DNA of 11,875 nt from Victivallales bacterium. GTDB lineage: Bacteria > Verrucomicrobiota > Lentisphaeria > Oligosphaerales > Oligosphaeraceae. This document shows, piece by piece, positions 1-6,720 of this stretch; position 1 is the stretch's first letter; each line of letters opens with the position of its first letter. The position numbers were made by a program, and so were the translations under genes. The notes beneath the pieces are model-generated. The model saw only the letters and a list, made by a program, of their open reading frames with translations, did not search any database and had not been told where the DNA came from. Where the stretch lies: assembly GCA_017538465.1 (NCBI GenBank), contig JAFYIW010000199.1, forward strand, positions 1-11,875, written 5' to 3'.

Positions 1-1210
1 AACCATCCAGCCGCCAGGTGTCCTGTCCGATGCGTGTCGCCTGGGCGCCCGTGGCGCTTGGGAGTTCGCCGTCCACGCCGGCGAGCGTGGCGGCGTCCGG
101 CGCGGTCTCGCCTGGGAAGAGCCAGAGCCGTCGGTCGGCGGCGACGGCGCGTGCCCAGCCGAGGTCTTGGGGGAAGGGCGTCTGTCCGCCGGAATGGAGC
201 GCCTCGCTGACGGCGCTCTGCCAGTCGGCGAGGTCGTTGAGAACCTTCCAGGACTCGGGGGTGAGCCGTCCCGCGCCGTCCGGTCCGAAATTCACGAGAA
301 GATTTGCGCCGGACTGCAAGGCGTCCAGGACGGTCTCGCGGATTTGGCGTGGCGATTTCCAGTTGTGGTCGGTGGACTTGTAACCCCAGGAGTCGTTGAG
401 GGTGATAATGGCTTCGCGCGGAAAGTCCTCAGCGGTGGTTCCGGCGGGCAGCTGGTTGTCGCCCAGGGAGCCATAGTCTCCGAGCGTCTCCAGAGAACAG
501 ATGCGGCTGTTGACCAGGCAGTTGGGCTGAAGGCGACGCACCAGTTCCAGAATGCGCCTCGCATGGCTTGGCGTGACTACGCGCATCGGGCAGTCCAGCC
601 ACAGCACCGCGACCTCGCCGTAGTTGCTCAATAGTTCGGTGAGTTGCGGGAGGACCTTCCCTTCGAAATAGCGGTCGAAGTCCTTCGCGCTCTGGTCGGG
701 GAAGTCCCAGTCGTTGCCCCAATTCATGATTCCAGCGTTGAGGGCACAGGGCCGCGGGTCGCCGCCATCGGGCTCGTGCCAGTCCAGACAATGCGAGTAG
801 TAGAGTCCCAGTTTCACGCCGTGCTTCTGGCAGGCGGCCGCCCACTCGGCGACGAAATCGCGCTTCGCGGGAGCCGCGTCATAGCTGTTGAAGGGACTCA
901 CGCGGCTGCGCCACATCGCGAAGCCCTCGTGGTGCTTGGCGGTGAAGACGAGATACCGCATTCCGGCGTCAGCGAAGGCCTTCACGATGGCGTCCGCGTC
1001 GAAGCCCCGTGGGTCGAAGTGCTCCGCGAGGCGGGAATACTCGTCGTTGGGGATACGGAAGGCGGACTGGATCCATTCAGCCAGATAGGGCGCCTCTTTC
1101 CCCTTCCAAACGCCGCCGGGGAGGGCATAGAGTCCCCAGTGGATGAAGGCTCCCAGGCGCGCCTCGCGGAACCACGCCTTGCTGGCGGTCAAATCAGATA
1201 CGCTGCTCAT
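1..1210 (-). CDS. GH29 alpha-L-fucosidase, partial (C-terminus beyond window)
   Basis: An open frame runs without a stop from the ATG at 1210 to the window edge (403 codons). It encodes a glycoside hydrolase family 29 retaining alpha-L-fucosidase, which removes alpha-linked L-fucose from glycans. Seen: the N-terminal signature WFREARLGAFIHWG (His24), TAKHHEGFAMW (His93-His94), and VLWLDC with Asp206 where the family has its catalytic nucleophile. Glu266 in REAIITLNDSWGYK sits where many members have the acid/base. The barrel ends near NLLVNFGPDGAGRL, and the remaining residues begin the C-terminal beta region. There is no signal peptide, so the enzyme should be cytoplasmic and act on imported oligosaccharides. 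The start overlaps the stop of the oxidoreductase gene (ATGA), and no clear ribosome binding site is seen, so translation is probably coupled. The family is secure; the substrate linkage is not. Confidence 0.93.
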   Translation of the reverse strand, partial: MSSVSDLTASKAWFREARLGAFIHWGLYALPGGVWKGKEAPYLAEWIQSAFRIPNDEYSRLAEHFDPRGFDADAIVKAFADAGMRYLVFTAKHHEGFAMWRSRVSPFNSYDAAPAKRDFVAEWAAACQKHGVKLGLYYSHCLDWHEPDGGDPRPCALNAGIMNWGNDWDFPDQSAKDFDRYFEGKVLPQLTELLSNYGEVAVLWLDCPMRVVTPSHARRILELVRRLQPNCLVNSRICSLETLGDYGSLGDNQLPAGTTAEDFPREAIITLNDSWGYKSTDHNWKSPRQIRETVLDALQSGANLLVNFGPDGAGRLTPESWKVLNDLADWQSAVSEALHSGGQTPFPQDLGWARAVAADRRLWLFPGETAPDAATLAGVDGELPSATGAQATRIGQDTWRLDG

Positions 1211-2268
1211 TCGAAGCGATAGGGTTTTCCCGTGCGCACGGAGTGGTAGATGCCGGTGATGAGCTCCACGGCGCGGCGTCCCTCGCGGCCGTCCAGCCGG
1301 AGTGGCGTGCCGAGGCGGATGGCGTTGGCCAGGTCGGCGAACTGGGCTCGGTGCCCTGCCTCGTTGATGTTCATCGGGGCGCGTCCGCCGCGCGCGTCGC
1401 CACCACCGGTGATGGCGGCGCGGATTTCATCGTCGATGGGTTGATGGTCCAGGAACTCCCAGCGGATCATGCTGTCCTCCTCGAAGGAGACGGAGCCGTC
1501 GGAGCCGGAGAATTCGAGGCGGCGGGGGAAGCCCGGGGCGCAGGAGGTCGAGACCTCGATGGTTCCGAAGGAGCCGTTGCGCCAGCGGACGGTCGCGCAG
1601 AGGTTGTCCTCCACCTCGATGGAGTGGGTGAGGGTTCCGGCGATGGCGGCGACCTCGGCGGGCGCGCCGTTGATGTAGAGAAGCAGGTCGATCATGTGGA
1701 TGGCCTGGTTCATCAGGGCCCCGCCGCCGTCCATCTTCCAGGTGCCGCGCCAGTTGGAGCGGGTGTAGTAGGCGGTGTCGCGGTACCAGCGCATCTGCGC
1801 GGAGGCCAGCACCATCCGTCCGAAACGCCCGCCCAGCATCGCCTCGCGGACGAGCTGCACGGGCTTGGAGAAACGGCTCTGGAAGACCGGCGAGAGGAGC
1901 ACGTGGTTCTCGTCGCAGGCCGCGATGATCCTGTCCACCTTCTCCAGCGTGACCTCGAGGGGCTTCTCGCAGAGGATGTGCTTGCCGGCCTTGGCGGCGG
2001 GAATCGCGACGGCCCCGTGGAGTCCGGAGGGCGTGGCGATGGTGACCGCCTCGATGGCGGAGTCCGCCAGGAACTCCGCGAAGTCATCGTATGCCTTGCA
2101 GTGGAACTGCCTGGCGCGCGCCTGGGCGGCGGCGAGGTTGGCGTCGTAGAAGCCAACCAGTTCCGTGTTGTCCAATGCCTGGAGGGAGCGCGCGTGCAGT
2201 TCGGCGATCATTCCGGCGCCGATGATGCCGAAGCCGACTGGCTTGACCGATGTGGGGGATTTTTTCAT
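1207..2268 (-). CDS. Gfo/Idh/MocA family NAD(P)-dependent oxidoreductase
   Basis: This complete 353-residue protein has the family's normal length. The N-terminal Rossmann fold has the dinucleotide-binding motif GIIGAGMIA (residues 14-22). The EKP motif at 101-103 (LCEKPLEVT) carries the conserved lysine. The C-terminal catalytic/dimerisation domain includes GGGALMNQAIHMID (181-194), whose His191 and Asp194 match the usual active-site positions. The family oxidises or reduces sugars, inositols and related compounds, or uses transient oxidation in glycosidase-like chemistry. No signal peptide is visible, so it is cytoplasmic. Its 4-base overlap with the GH29 gene argues for a joint role in handling fucosides or the released sugar, but the substrate cannot be named. 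Only 51 bases separate it from the ATPase gene upstream, and no Shine-Dalgarno sequence precedes the ATG. Confidence 0.93.
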   Translation of the reverse strand: MKKSPTSVKPVGFGIIGAGMIAELHARSLQALDNTELVGFYDANLAAAQARARQFHCKAYDDFAEFLADSAIEAVTIATPSGLHGAVAIPAAKAGKHILCEKPLEVTLEKVDRIIAACDENHVLLSPVFQSRFSKPVQLVREAMLGGRFGRMVLASAQMRWYRDTAYYTRSNWRGTWKMDGGGALMNQAIHMIDLLLYINGAPAEVAAIAGTLTHSIEVEDNLCATVRWRNGSFGTIEVSTSCAPGFPRRLEFSGSDGSVSFEEDSMIRWEFLDHQPIDDEIRAAITGGGDARGGRAPMNINEAGHRAQFADLANAIRLGTPLRLDGREGRRAVELITGIYHSVRTGKPYRFE

Positions 2269-2319
2269 AGCGAGGGCAATTGAGGAAAGAGTCGGCGGTT
2301 CAGATGACGGCAGTTGCTG

Positions 2320-3609
2320 TTATGGTTTCAGGGCGGAAAGCGGGCAGACGATGACGCCGTCTTCGGGACGTAGATAGGCGTAGTCCCCGACCGCCGTCAC
2401 GATCATTCGGAAGGACGGCGCCCGCATTTTGGTGGTGTCAATGTTCTCGGCCAATGCCTTTAGCGTCGCGCAGCCGTCTTGAATCAGCGTCTCGCCTCCG
2501 AGTTTCACTTCGACAAGTCCGTATCTTCCATCGCGGAGCCGCACCACCGCATCGCATTCCAGCCCATTGCGGTCCAGGTAGTGGTGGATGGTTCCGTCGA
2601 GTGCATCGGCGTAAACACGCAGGTCGCGGATGACCTGGGTTTCAAAGAAGAGTCCGAAAGTGCTCAGGTCGTCCATCAGCGCATCTGGTCCCAGGCCCAA
2701 TGCGGCGGTGGCGATGGACGGGTCGGTGAAATAGCGCGTGTCGGCTGCGCGGATGGTGGCTTTTCGCCGCAGACTGGGATGCCATGCGGTCACATCCTCA
2801 ATCACGAAGATTCCCCGCAGTGCATTGAGGTAGGAGTAGATGGTGTTTTCTCCAATGGCAAAACCCTCGTGGGAAGAAAGATCCTCGATGATTACGCCAA
2901 GTTTTGCCTGTCGCCCTTGCAGTCGGGCGTAGGAGCGCAGCAGCACGCGGGCCCGTTCGGCATCCCGGGTTACGCCGTCAAAGCTGGAGATGTCGGCCTC
3001 GGTCACCGCATCGACATAGTTAAAAGCGTGCCTCAGGGCGAAGCGTTCGGGTTGCCCCACAGCCTCCGGCCAGCCCCCTCGGCAAAGCGCGAAGGCGACG
3101 CCCTCCAGTCCAAGCGGTTTGGCATCGGCCGCGCGAAACTGCGATTGCCCGGCAAAGAGAGCGCTCAGCGAGACGGCACCGCTCGACTCGCCCGATTCCC
3201 AGAGGGACATCGGGCGCATGCGAACGCGCGCAATCCGTCCTGTTCCCGTATGATGAAAGTCGGTGCTCCGTGGAGGAACACTAGAGCCAGTCAGGAGATA
3301 CCGCCCATATTCGGAGGCACGGTCAACATTGAAGCGCACGGCATCCCAGAGTGTCGGGGCCAGTTGCCATTCGTCAAGCAGACGTGGCGTTGCCCCAGAG
3401 AGCAGACGTTCCGGGGCAAGCCTGGCTAATTCGATATTGCTTTCCCGTTTGCCGGGTTCGTCCATATACAGCACGGAGTTGGCCAATCGGGCGGCGGTCG
3501 TGGTCTTCCCACACCATTTGGGCCCCTCGACTAGAACTGCGCCCGTGCAGGAGAGAATTTCCTGCAATGCCAAATCCGCAATGCGTGGTTTGTATTCGCC
3601 TTTTTGCAT
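2320..3609 (-). CDS. AAA ATPase of the AAA_14/DUF4143 type
   Basis: This is a complete 429-residue ATPase of the AAA_14 plus DUF4143 architecture, common in anaerobes and of unknown cellular role. Seen: Walker A GPKWCGKTT (29-37), Walker B-like PRLLDEW (75-81), a sensor-like YLLTGSS (104-110), and an arginine-rich stretch GTGRIARVRMRP (122-133). The C-terminal half has a winged-helix-like region (about 215-275). It ends in a PD-(D/E)xK nuclease-like pattern: Glu324, GLECD (349-353) and LVEVK (365-369). Whether it cuts nucleic acid is unknown; many relatives are thought to be degenerate nucleases or toxin/mobility-linked proteins. The Met at 3609 fits the usual N-terminus, which starts just before YKPRI, although no Shine-Dalgarno sequence is seen. 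A remnant of a second family member lies at 11321-11625. Confidence 0.9.
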   Translation of the reverse strand: MQKGEYKPRIADLALQEILSCTGAVLVEGPKWCGKTTTAARLANSVLYMDEPGKRESNIELARLAPERLLSGATPRLLDEWQLAPTLWDAVRFNVDRASEYGRYLLTGSSVPPRSTDFHHTGTGRIARVRMRPMSLWESGESSGAVSLSALFAGQSQFRAADAKPLGLEGVAFALCRGGWPEAVGQPERFALRHAFNYVDAVTEADISSFDGVTRDAERARVLLRSYARLQGRQAKLGVIIEDLSSHEGFAIGENTIYSYLNALRGIFVIEDVTAWHPSLRRKATIRAADTRYFTDPSIATAALGLGPDALMDDLSTFGLFFETQVIRDLRVYADALDGTIHHYLDRNGLECDAVVRLRDGRYGLVEVKLGGETLIQDGCATLKALAENIDTTKMRAPSFRMIVTAVGDYAYLRPEDGVIVCPLSALKP

Positions 3610-3674
3610 GACACATACTATACATCACAAAATACTTTCTGACTTGCCAAACGAATGAATTTTCCAAGGTGAAT

Positions 3675-3760
3675 TGTGGCGTTTGACAGGATTCCGTTGT
3701 GGCGTTTGACAGGATTCCGCTGTGGCGTTTGACGGGATGCAGCTGTGGCGTTTGACAGTG
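3675..3760. repeat. Four tandem copies of a 23-bp repeat
   Basis: Copies begin at 3675, 3698, 3721 and 3744, with an exact period of 23. The core TGTGGCGTTTGACA is present in copies 1, 2 and 4, and copy 3 has G as the last base. Copies 1 and 2 are identical except for the final base; copies 3 and 4 diverge in the second half. Each copy contains TTGAC(A/G), which looks like a -35 hexamer on the plus strand, but no -10 lies at the proper distance. There are no spacers between units, so it is not a CRISPR array. It lies between the divergent ATPase and DUF1667 genes. Confidence 0.9.
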
Positions 3761-3764
3761 TGTG

Positions 3765-3785
3765 CTGCTGGCGCTCCGCCAGCAG
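3765..3785. repeat. Perfect inverted repeat (9-bp stem, 3-nt loop)
   Basis: CTGCTGGCG (3765-3773) and CGCCAGCAG (3777-3785) are exact complements around a CTC loop. A related but imperfect copy, CTGCTGGCG-GCC-CGCC, lies at 3869-3884. No T-run follows on either strand, so it is not a classic intrinsic terminator. It may be part of a small dispersed repeat element or an RNA structure in the DUF1667 leader. Confidence 0.75.
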
Positions 3786-3832
3786 AGGTTAGAGGCAAGA
3801 GGAGTTTAAAGTCTAAAGGGAAAAGGCAAAAG
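3784..3832. repeat. Seven consecutive degenerate heptanucleotides
   Basis: Read in steps of seven from 3784, the units are AGAGGTT, AGAGGCA and AGAGGAG, then TTTAAAG, TCTAAAG, GGAAAAG and GCAAAAG. The period is 7 throughout while the unit content drifts. The TTTAAAG unit also dominates the spacer between the transporter genes at 6602-6628, so the two spacers share a repeat type. The rest of the 3610-3967 gap shows only the repeats and hairpins listed here and the ribosome binding site of the DUF1667 gene. Confidence 0.75.
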
Positions 3833-3955
3833 TTCAGGTCTCTGGTCCCCGCCAGGAAGGTGAGAGTACTGCTGGCGGCCCGCCGAGATGCTCGCAGCCG
3901 AAGTGGATGGAAGGCTGCTGGACGGGCGGCCATTGACCTTCAGCCTGAAACTTTC

Positions 3956-3960
3956 GGAGG
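3956..3960 (+). promoter_or_regulatory. Ribosome binding site deciding the DUF1667 start
   Basis: GGAGG lies 7 bases before the ATG at 3968. The same frame stays open back to an ATG at 3722, but that would translate the tandem repeats, so 3968 is the start. Confidence 0.85.
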
Positions 3961-3967
3961 AGACGAG

Positions 3968-4327
3968 ATGAGACGCCAACTCATCTGCATCAACTGTCCG
4001 AGGGAATGCCACCTGGAGGCGACGCAAAATGCCGATGGCGAAATCACCGTCACTGGAAACGGCTGCGCGAGGGGAGTGGCCTACGCCAGGCAGGAACTGA
4101 CCGACCCCAGGCGCGTCGTCACGGCGGTCGTGCACACCACCAGCGAGACAATGCCGTGGCTTCCGGTCAAGACGGCCGCACCGCTGCCCAAGCAGGACAT
4201 CGCGCCTTTGTTGAACCGCCTATATCAGATGACCGTCGAGGTCCCCGTCTCGTGTGGCGAGACCATCTTGGCGGACGTCGGAGGCACCGGCGTCAATGTC
4301 GTCGCCACGACGGAATGCGTGGTATAA
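3968..4327 (+). CDS. DUF1667 family protein with CxxCPxxC cysteine motif
   Basis: This is a complete small protein of 119 residues. It opens with MRRQLICINCPRECHL and contains GNGCARGVAYA further on. Cys7, Cys10, Cys14 and Cys33 form a cluster suited to binding a metal or Fe-S centre; Cys96 and Cys117 lie near the C-terminus. This matches DUF1667, a family usually encoded beside, or fused to, an FAD-dependent glycerol-3-phosphate dehydrogenase and an NAD(FAD) oxidoreductase, where an electron-transfer role is assumed. No such partner is in this window, so here it is an orphan. The long internal PWLPVKTAAPLPK segment is also typical of the family. No signal peptide or membrane segment is seen. 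Family assignment is good; function is unproven. Confidence 0.85.
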   Translation: MRRQLICINCPRECHLEATQNADGEITVTGNGCARGVAYARQELTDPRRVVTAVVHTTSETMPWLPVKTAAPLPKQDIAPLLNRLYQMTVEVPVSCGETILADVGGTGVNVVATTECVV

Positions 4328-4423
4328 TTTCATGGAAAAGTGTAGATTCTATTGAATGGAGGGAAGTCCCCCAAATGGCTTAGAATGTCATAGAATAGGA
4401 AGCCTTGCGTTATACACTGCGGA

Positions 4424-4461
4424 GGGAATGGAGGAGGAACTGGGTTTCTTCCCCCATTCCC
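4424..4461. terminator. Long hairpin between convergent genes, possible bidirectional terminator
   Basis: GGGAATGG (4424-4431) pairs with CCATTCCC (4454-4461). After one A/C mismatch, GGAGGAA (4433-4439) pairs with TTCTTCC (4446-4452) including one G-T pair, leaving a 6-nt loop. It lies between the stop of the DUF1667 gene (4327) and the stop of the convergent transporter gene (4519), where a bidirectional terminator would be expected. Neither strand has a T-run after the stem, so factor-independent termination is uncertain. The rest of 4328-4518 shows no gene. Confidence 0.45.
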
Positions 4462-4518
4462 GCATCTCATGCAGACCCACCGTGGTCATAGACAAAGGAG
4501 GCGGGCTTAGTCTCTTGC

Positions 4519-6594
4519 TTAGCGCAGAGCTCTCAAGCGTCGAGACCAGGATTTGCTGATTCGCCGTTGCGAATTGCGAATGACTGCCGGGGCTGGCGGC
4601 TGGTCGGGATTCATGGTGGCTTTGCCGGGTTCTGGCGGCGGCGCGACGTCGCGTTCCATGCGGGCGAGAATCGCGATGGCGATGACCAGCAGGAAGAGCG
4701 AGGCGGCGGTCATGGTCAGGTTGGCCACGCCGAAGACGCCCCGCACGAAGAAGTTGCAGTAGATGATGTTGGCCAGGTCCAGGAGATGCGGAATGAAGAG
4801 GAAGAGCATCAGCCAGGGATGCAGCAGCCCGATGCGCGAACCGCTCTTTGACATTGCCTGCCGCGCCCGTTGATGAAGGCTCTTCCGAACCAGCACCCAG
4901 CCGATGGCGGTCGCCACGACGAAGATGCCCGGCCAGAGCAGATAGTGCTTGAAGAGCGTGGTCTCGGCGTCCGCCCGCCAACGGCATTGCCAGAAGGCGT
5001 AAAGCGGGATGAGGATGATGAAAAGCGTGAAGCTGGCATCAAAGACATAGAGGGATTTCAGGAGTTCCAGCGGCCGCACGGGCCGGCAGGGGAGATTCGG
5101 CGCGGTCTCATAGCCTTCCGGCATCCATGGCGCGGGACGGCGGAAGCCGTTGTAGCCGCCGAGTTTTCCCCAGTGGGTGTAGACTTTATAGGCCATGACG
5201 GCGACCAGTCCCGACCAGGGCAATGCCCACACGGAGATGAACCGGAACCGGAATTCGGGGTGGACGCCGTGGCTGCTCAGTGCGGTTGCGAGCATGTCGA
5301 AGACCCACGCGACCGGGATGCTCAGGAGGATGCCGGGGATGGAACGCAGAAGCGCCTGCATGGCGCAGAAGGCGCCATATTTGGATTTGGGGAAGAAGAG
5401 CATCTCGAAGGGCTGTTCGGAGATGATCAACAGCCCGGAGAGGACGACGTTGATGATGGCGGCGACAATGCAGAAGGTCGCATACACCTTTGGCGGATAG
5501 GTCCCGAAAAGCCACCGAAGATTGAAGGGCAGTGCCACAATGGCGGCGAAGACCGCATTGTAGAGGACGATGCGCGCGGGATGCCAGCGGTTGGCCAGTT
5601 CGGCGGTCAGCACCGAGGCCAGCATGATTCCCACAGTGCTGGCGAAGCCCGTCACGCCGTTGATTTTGCCCAGCAGCTCGTCGTTGATGCCCAGTTCGCC
5701 ATTCAAGAAATAGCCGAAGGCCCAGGCCGCGCCGGAAATCGCGGCGATGACGCCCATCATGTAGCGGTAGGTATAGACACGGTGGCAGAAGGACTCTCTT
5801 ACGAAATCCTTCAAGCCAGTGAATTTGCCTATGATGCGTTCCTTGAGCGACGCATTTTTGACCCGCAGCTGTTCTTCGGTCAAGGGCGGGTATTCGCCCT
5901 CTCGCACGAAGAAGCACATCAGGCCCATGCCCACCGCGTAGAGTCCCGCGCCAACCAGATAAATGATCCCGGAGTGTTTCTCCGCGTATTTGAAGAAAAA
6001 ATAGCTGAAGAGCGCCCCGCTGCCCGAGAGGCCAATGCGGAAGACCGCCATCACGCGGCTGAAATATTCCGGCGGGATGATGTCGTTGAAGAGGTACCAG
6101 ATGACCGAGTTCACCCACATGTTGAAGAACTGGAAGATGAACATCGTGATGCCTAGCACGATCACGATCATGGTCAGGGGAGTGACTTGCCACCAGGGCT
6201 GGACCAGACGCGCCAGCGCCGCGCCAAACTGACGGTTGAAGGCGAAGAGCACCAGCGACAGCACCAATGGCGGCAATGACATGATGATATACGGAATGCG
6301 CCGGCCCCACTTGCCGCGTCGCAGGTCGCTGACCACGCTGATGTACGGGCAGACGGTCATGTTCAGCACGCCGCCGATGGTGCTCAGCAGAATCATCTTT
6401 ACCCGGTCGGAGAGCGCGGCCGCGCCGGGGTTCGCCTCGCTCATGACCCGAAGCTGAACCGGTAGAAGCGACCCCGGCAATGCCAGGCATACGCTTAGCA
6501 CGGTTCCTCCCACGAAAAGCCAGAAGAAGACCATCATGAGCTTCGAGGTCGTGTAGGTCAAAGAACCGCACTTGTATAGTTTTGGGGAAGCCAT
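4519..6594 (-). CDS. MFS transporter, long GPH/sugar-cation symporter-like, paralog 1
   Basis: This 691-residue inner-membrane protein has many hydrophobic segments. It shows the MFS loop motif SDLRRGKWGRRIPYI (89-103), like that of glycoside-pentoside-hexuronide and sucrose-type carriers. Other marks are FQFFNMWVNSVIWYLFND (155-171, repeated closely in the next gene), EGEYPPLTEEQL (232-243) and MQALLRS (412-418). It is far longer than the usual 450-500 residues; extra hydrophobic segments lie at about 510-645, so there are probably more than 12 helices. The role is most likely proton- or cation-coupled uptake of a sugar or glycoside; the substrate is unknown. The tail after about residue 668 is basic and is encoded partly by 7-bp repeats, so it looks like read-through into spacer DNA. 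No Shine-Dalgarno sequence precedes the ATG, which follows an AT-rich repeat block. Confidence 0.88.
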   Translation of the reverse strand: MASPKLYKCGSLTYTTSKLMMVFFWLFVGGTVLSVCLALPGSLLPVQLRVMSEANPGAAALSDRVKMILLSTIGGVLNMTVCPYISVVSDLRRGKWGRRIPYIIMSLPPLVLSLVLFAFNRQFGAALARLVQPWWQVTPLTMIVIVLGITMFIFQFFNMWVNSVIWYLFNDIIPPEYFSRVMAVFRIGLSGSGALFSYFFFKYAEKHSGIIYLVGAGLYAVGMGLMCFFVREGEYPPLTEEQLRVKNASLKERIIGKFTGLKDFVRESFCHRVYTYRYMMGVIAAISGAAWAFGYFLNGELGINDELLGKINGVTGFASTVGIMLASVLTAELANRWHPARIVLYNAVFAAIVALPFNLRWLFGTYPPKVYATFCIVAAIINVVLSGLLIISEQPFEMLFFPKSKYGAFCAMQALLRSIPGILLSIPVAWVFDMLATALSSHGVHPEFRFRFISVWALPWSGLVAVMAYKVYTHWGKLGGYNGFRRPAPWMPEGYETAPNLPCRPVRPLELLKSLYVFDASFTLFIILIPLYAFWQCRWRADAETTLFKHYLLWPGIFVVATAIGWVLVRKSLHQRARQAMSKSGSRIGLLHPWLMLFLFIPHLLDLANIIYCNFFVRGVFGVANLTMTAASLFLLVIAIAILARMERDVAPPPEPGKATMNPDQPPAPAVIRNSQRRISKSWSRRLRALR
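4553..4580. repeat. Four heptanucleotides inside the transporter 3' end
   Basis: On the plus strand, TTGCTGA, TTCGCCG, TTGCGAA and TTGCGAA follow one another with period 7. They encode part of the C-terminal tail of the 691-residue transporter, a tail missing from its paralog. Confidence 0.65.
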
Positions 6595-6600
6595 TATTAA

Positions 6601-6720
6601 GTTAAAGTTTAAAGTTTAAAGTTTAAAGTCTGCCGTCCGTCGTCCGTCGTCTGCCGTCCCGCTCTGCCGTCCGTCGTCTGACGTTCTGCCCTGCCGTCTG
6701 CCGTCTGCCGTCCCGTCCTG
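6601..6720. repeat. Heptanucleotide repeat spacer between the two transporter genes
   Basis: The 126-bp gap between the genes is nearly all short tandem repeats. GTTTAAA-type units fill 6601-6628. From 6629 they switch, in register, to TCTGCCG and TCCGTCG units, with a few shortened or 8-base units, and run to the stop codon of the upstream transporter at 6721-6723. No hairpin terminator and no Shine-Dalgarno sequence for the downstream gene are visible, so the two transporters may be cotranscribed through this block. Confidence 0.85.

Noticed and set aside
1243..2283. 346-codon plus-strand open frame
   Set aside because: It is antisense to the Gfo/Idh/MocA gene, which has all family motifs; the translation is Gly/Asp/Val-rich shadow sequence.
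3675..3760. Possible CRISPR array
   Set aside because: The 23-bp units are directly adjacent with no unique spacers, and no cas genes are present.
3722..3967. N-terminal extension of the DUF1667 protein from an ATG at 3722
   Set aside because: It would translate the 23-bp repeats and heptad block; the ribosome binding site and family N-terminus support 3968.
4870..6156. 428-codon plus-strand and 461-codon minus-strand (5186-6571) open frames within the transporter
   Set aside because: Both are shadows of the MFS gene, with low-complexity charged or Arg/His-rich translations and no recognisable motif.
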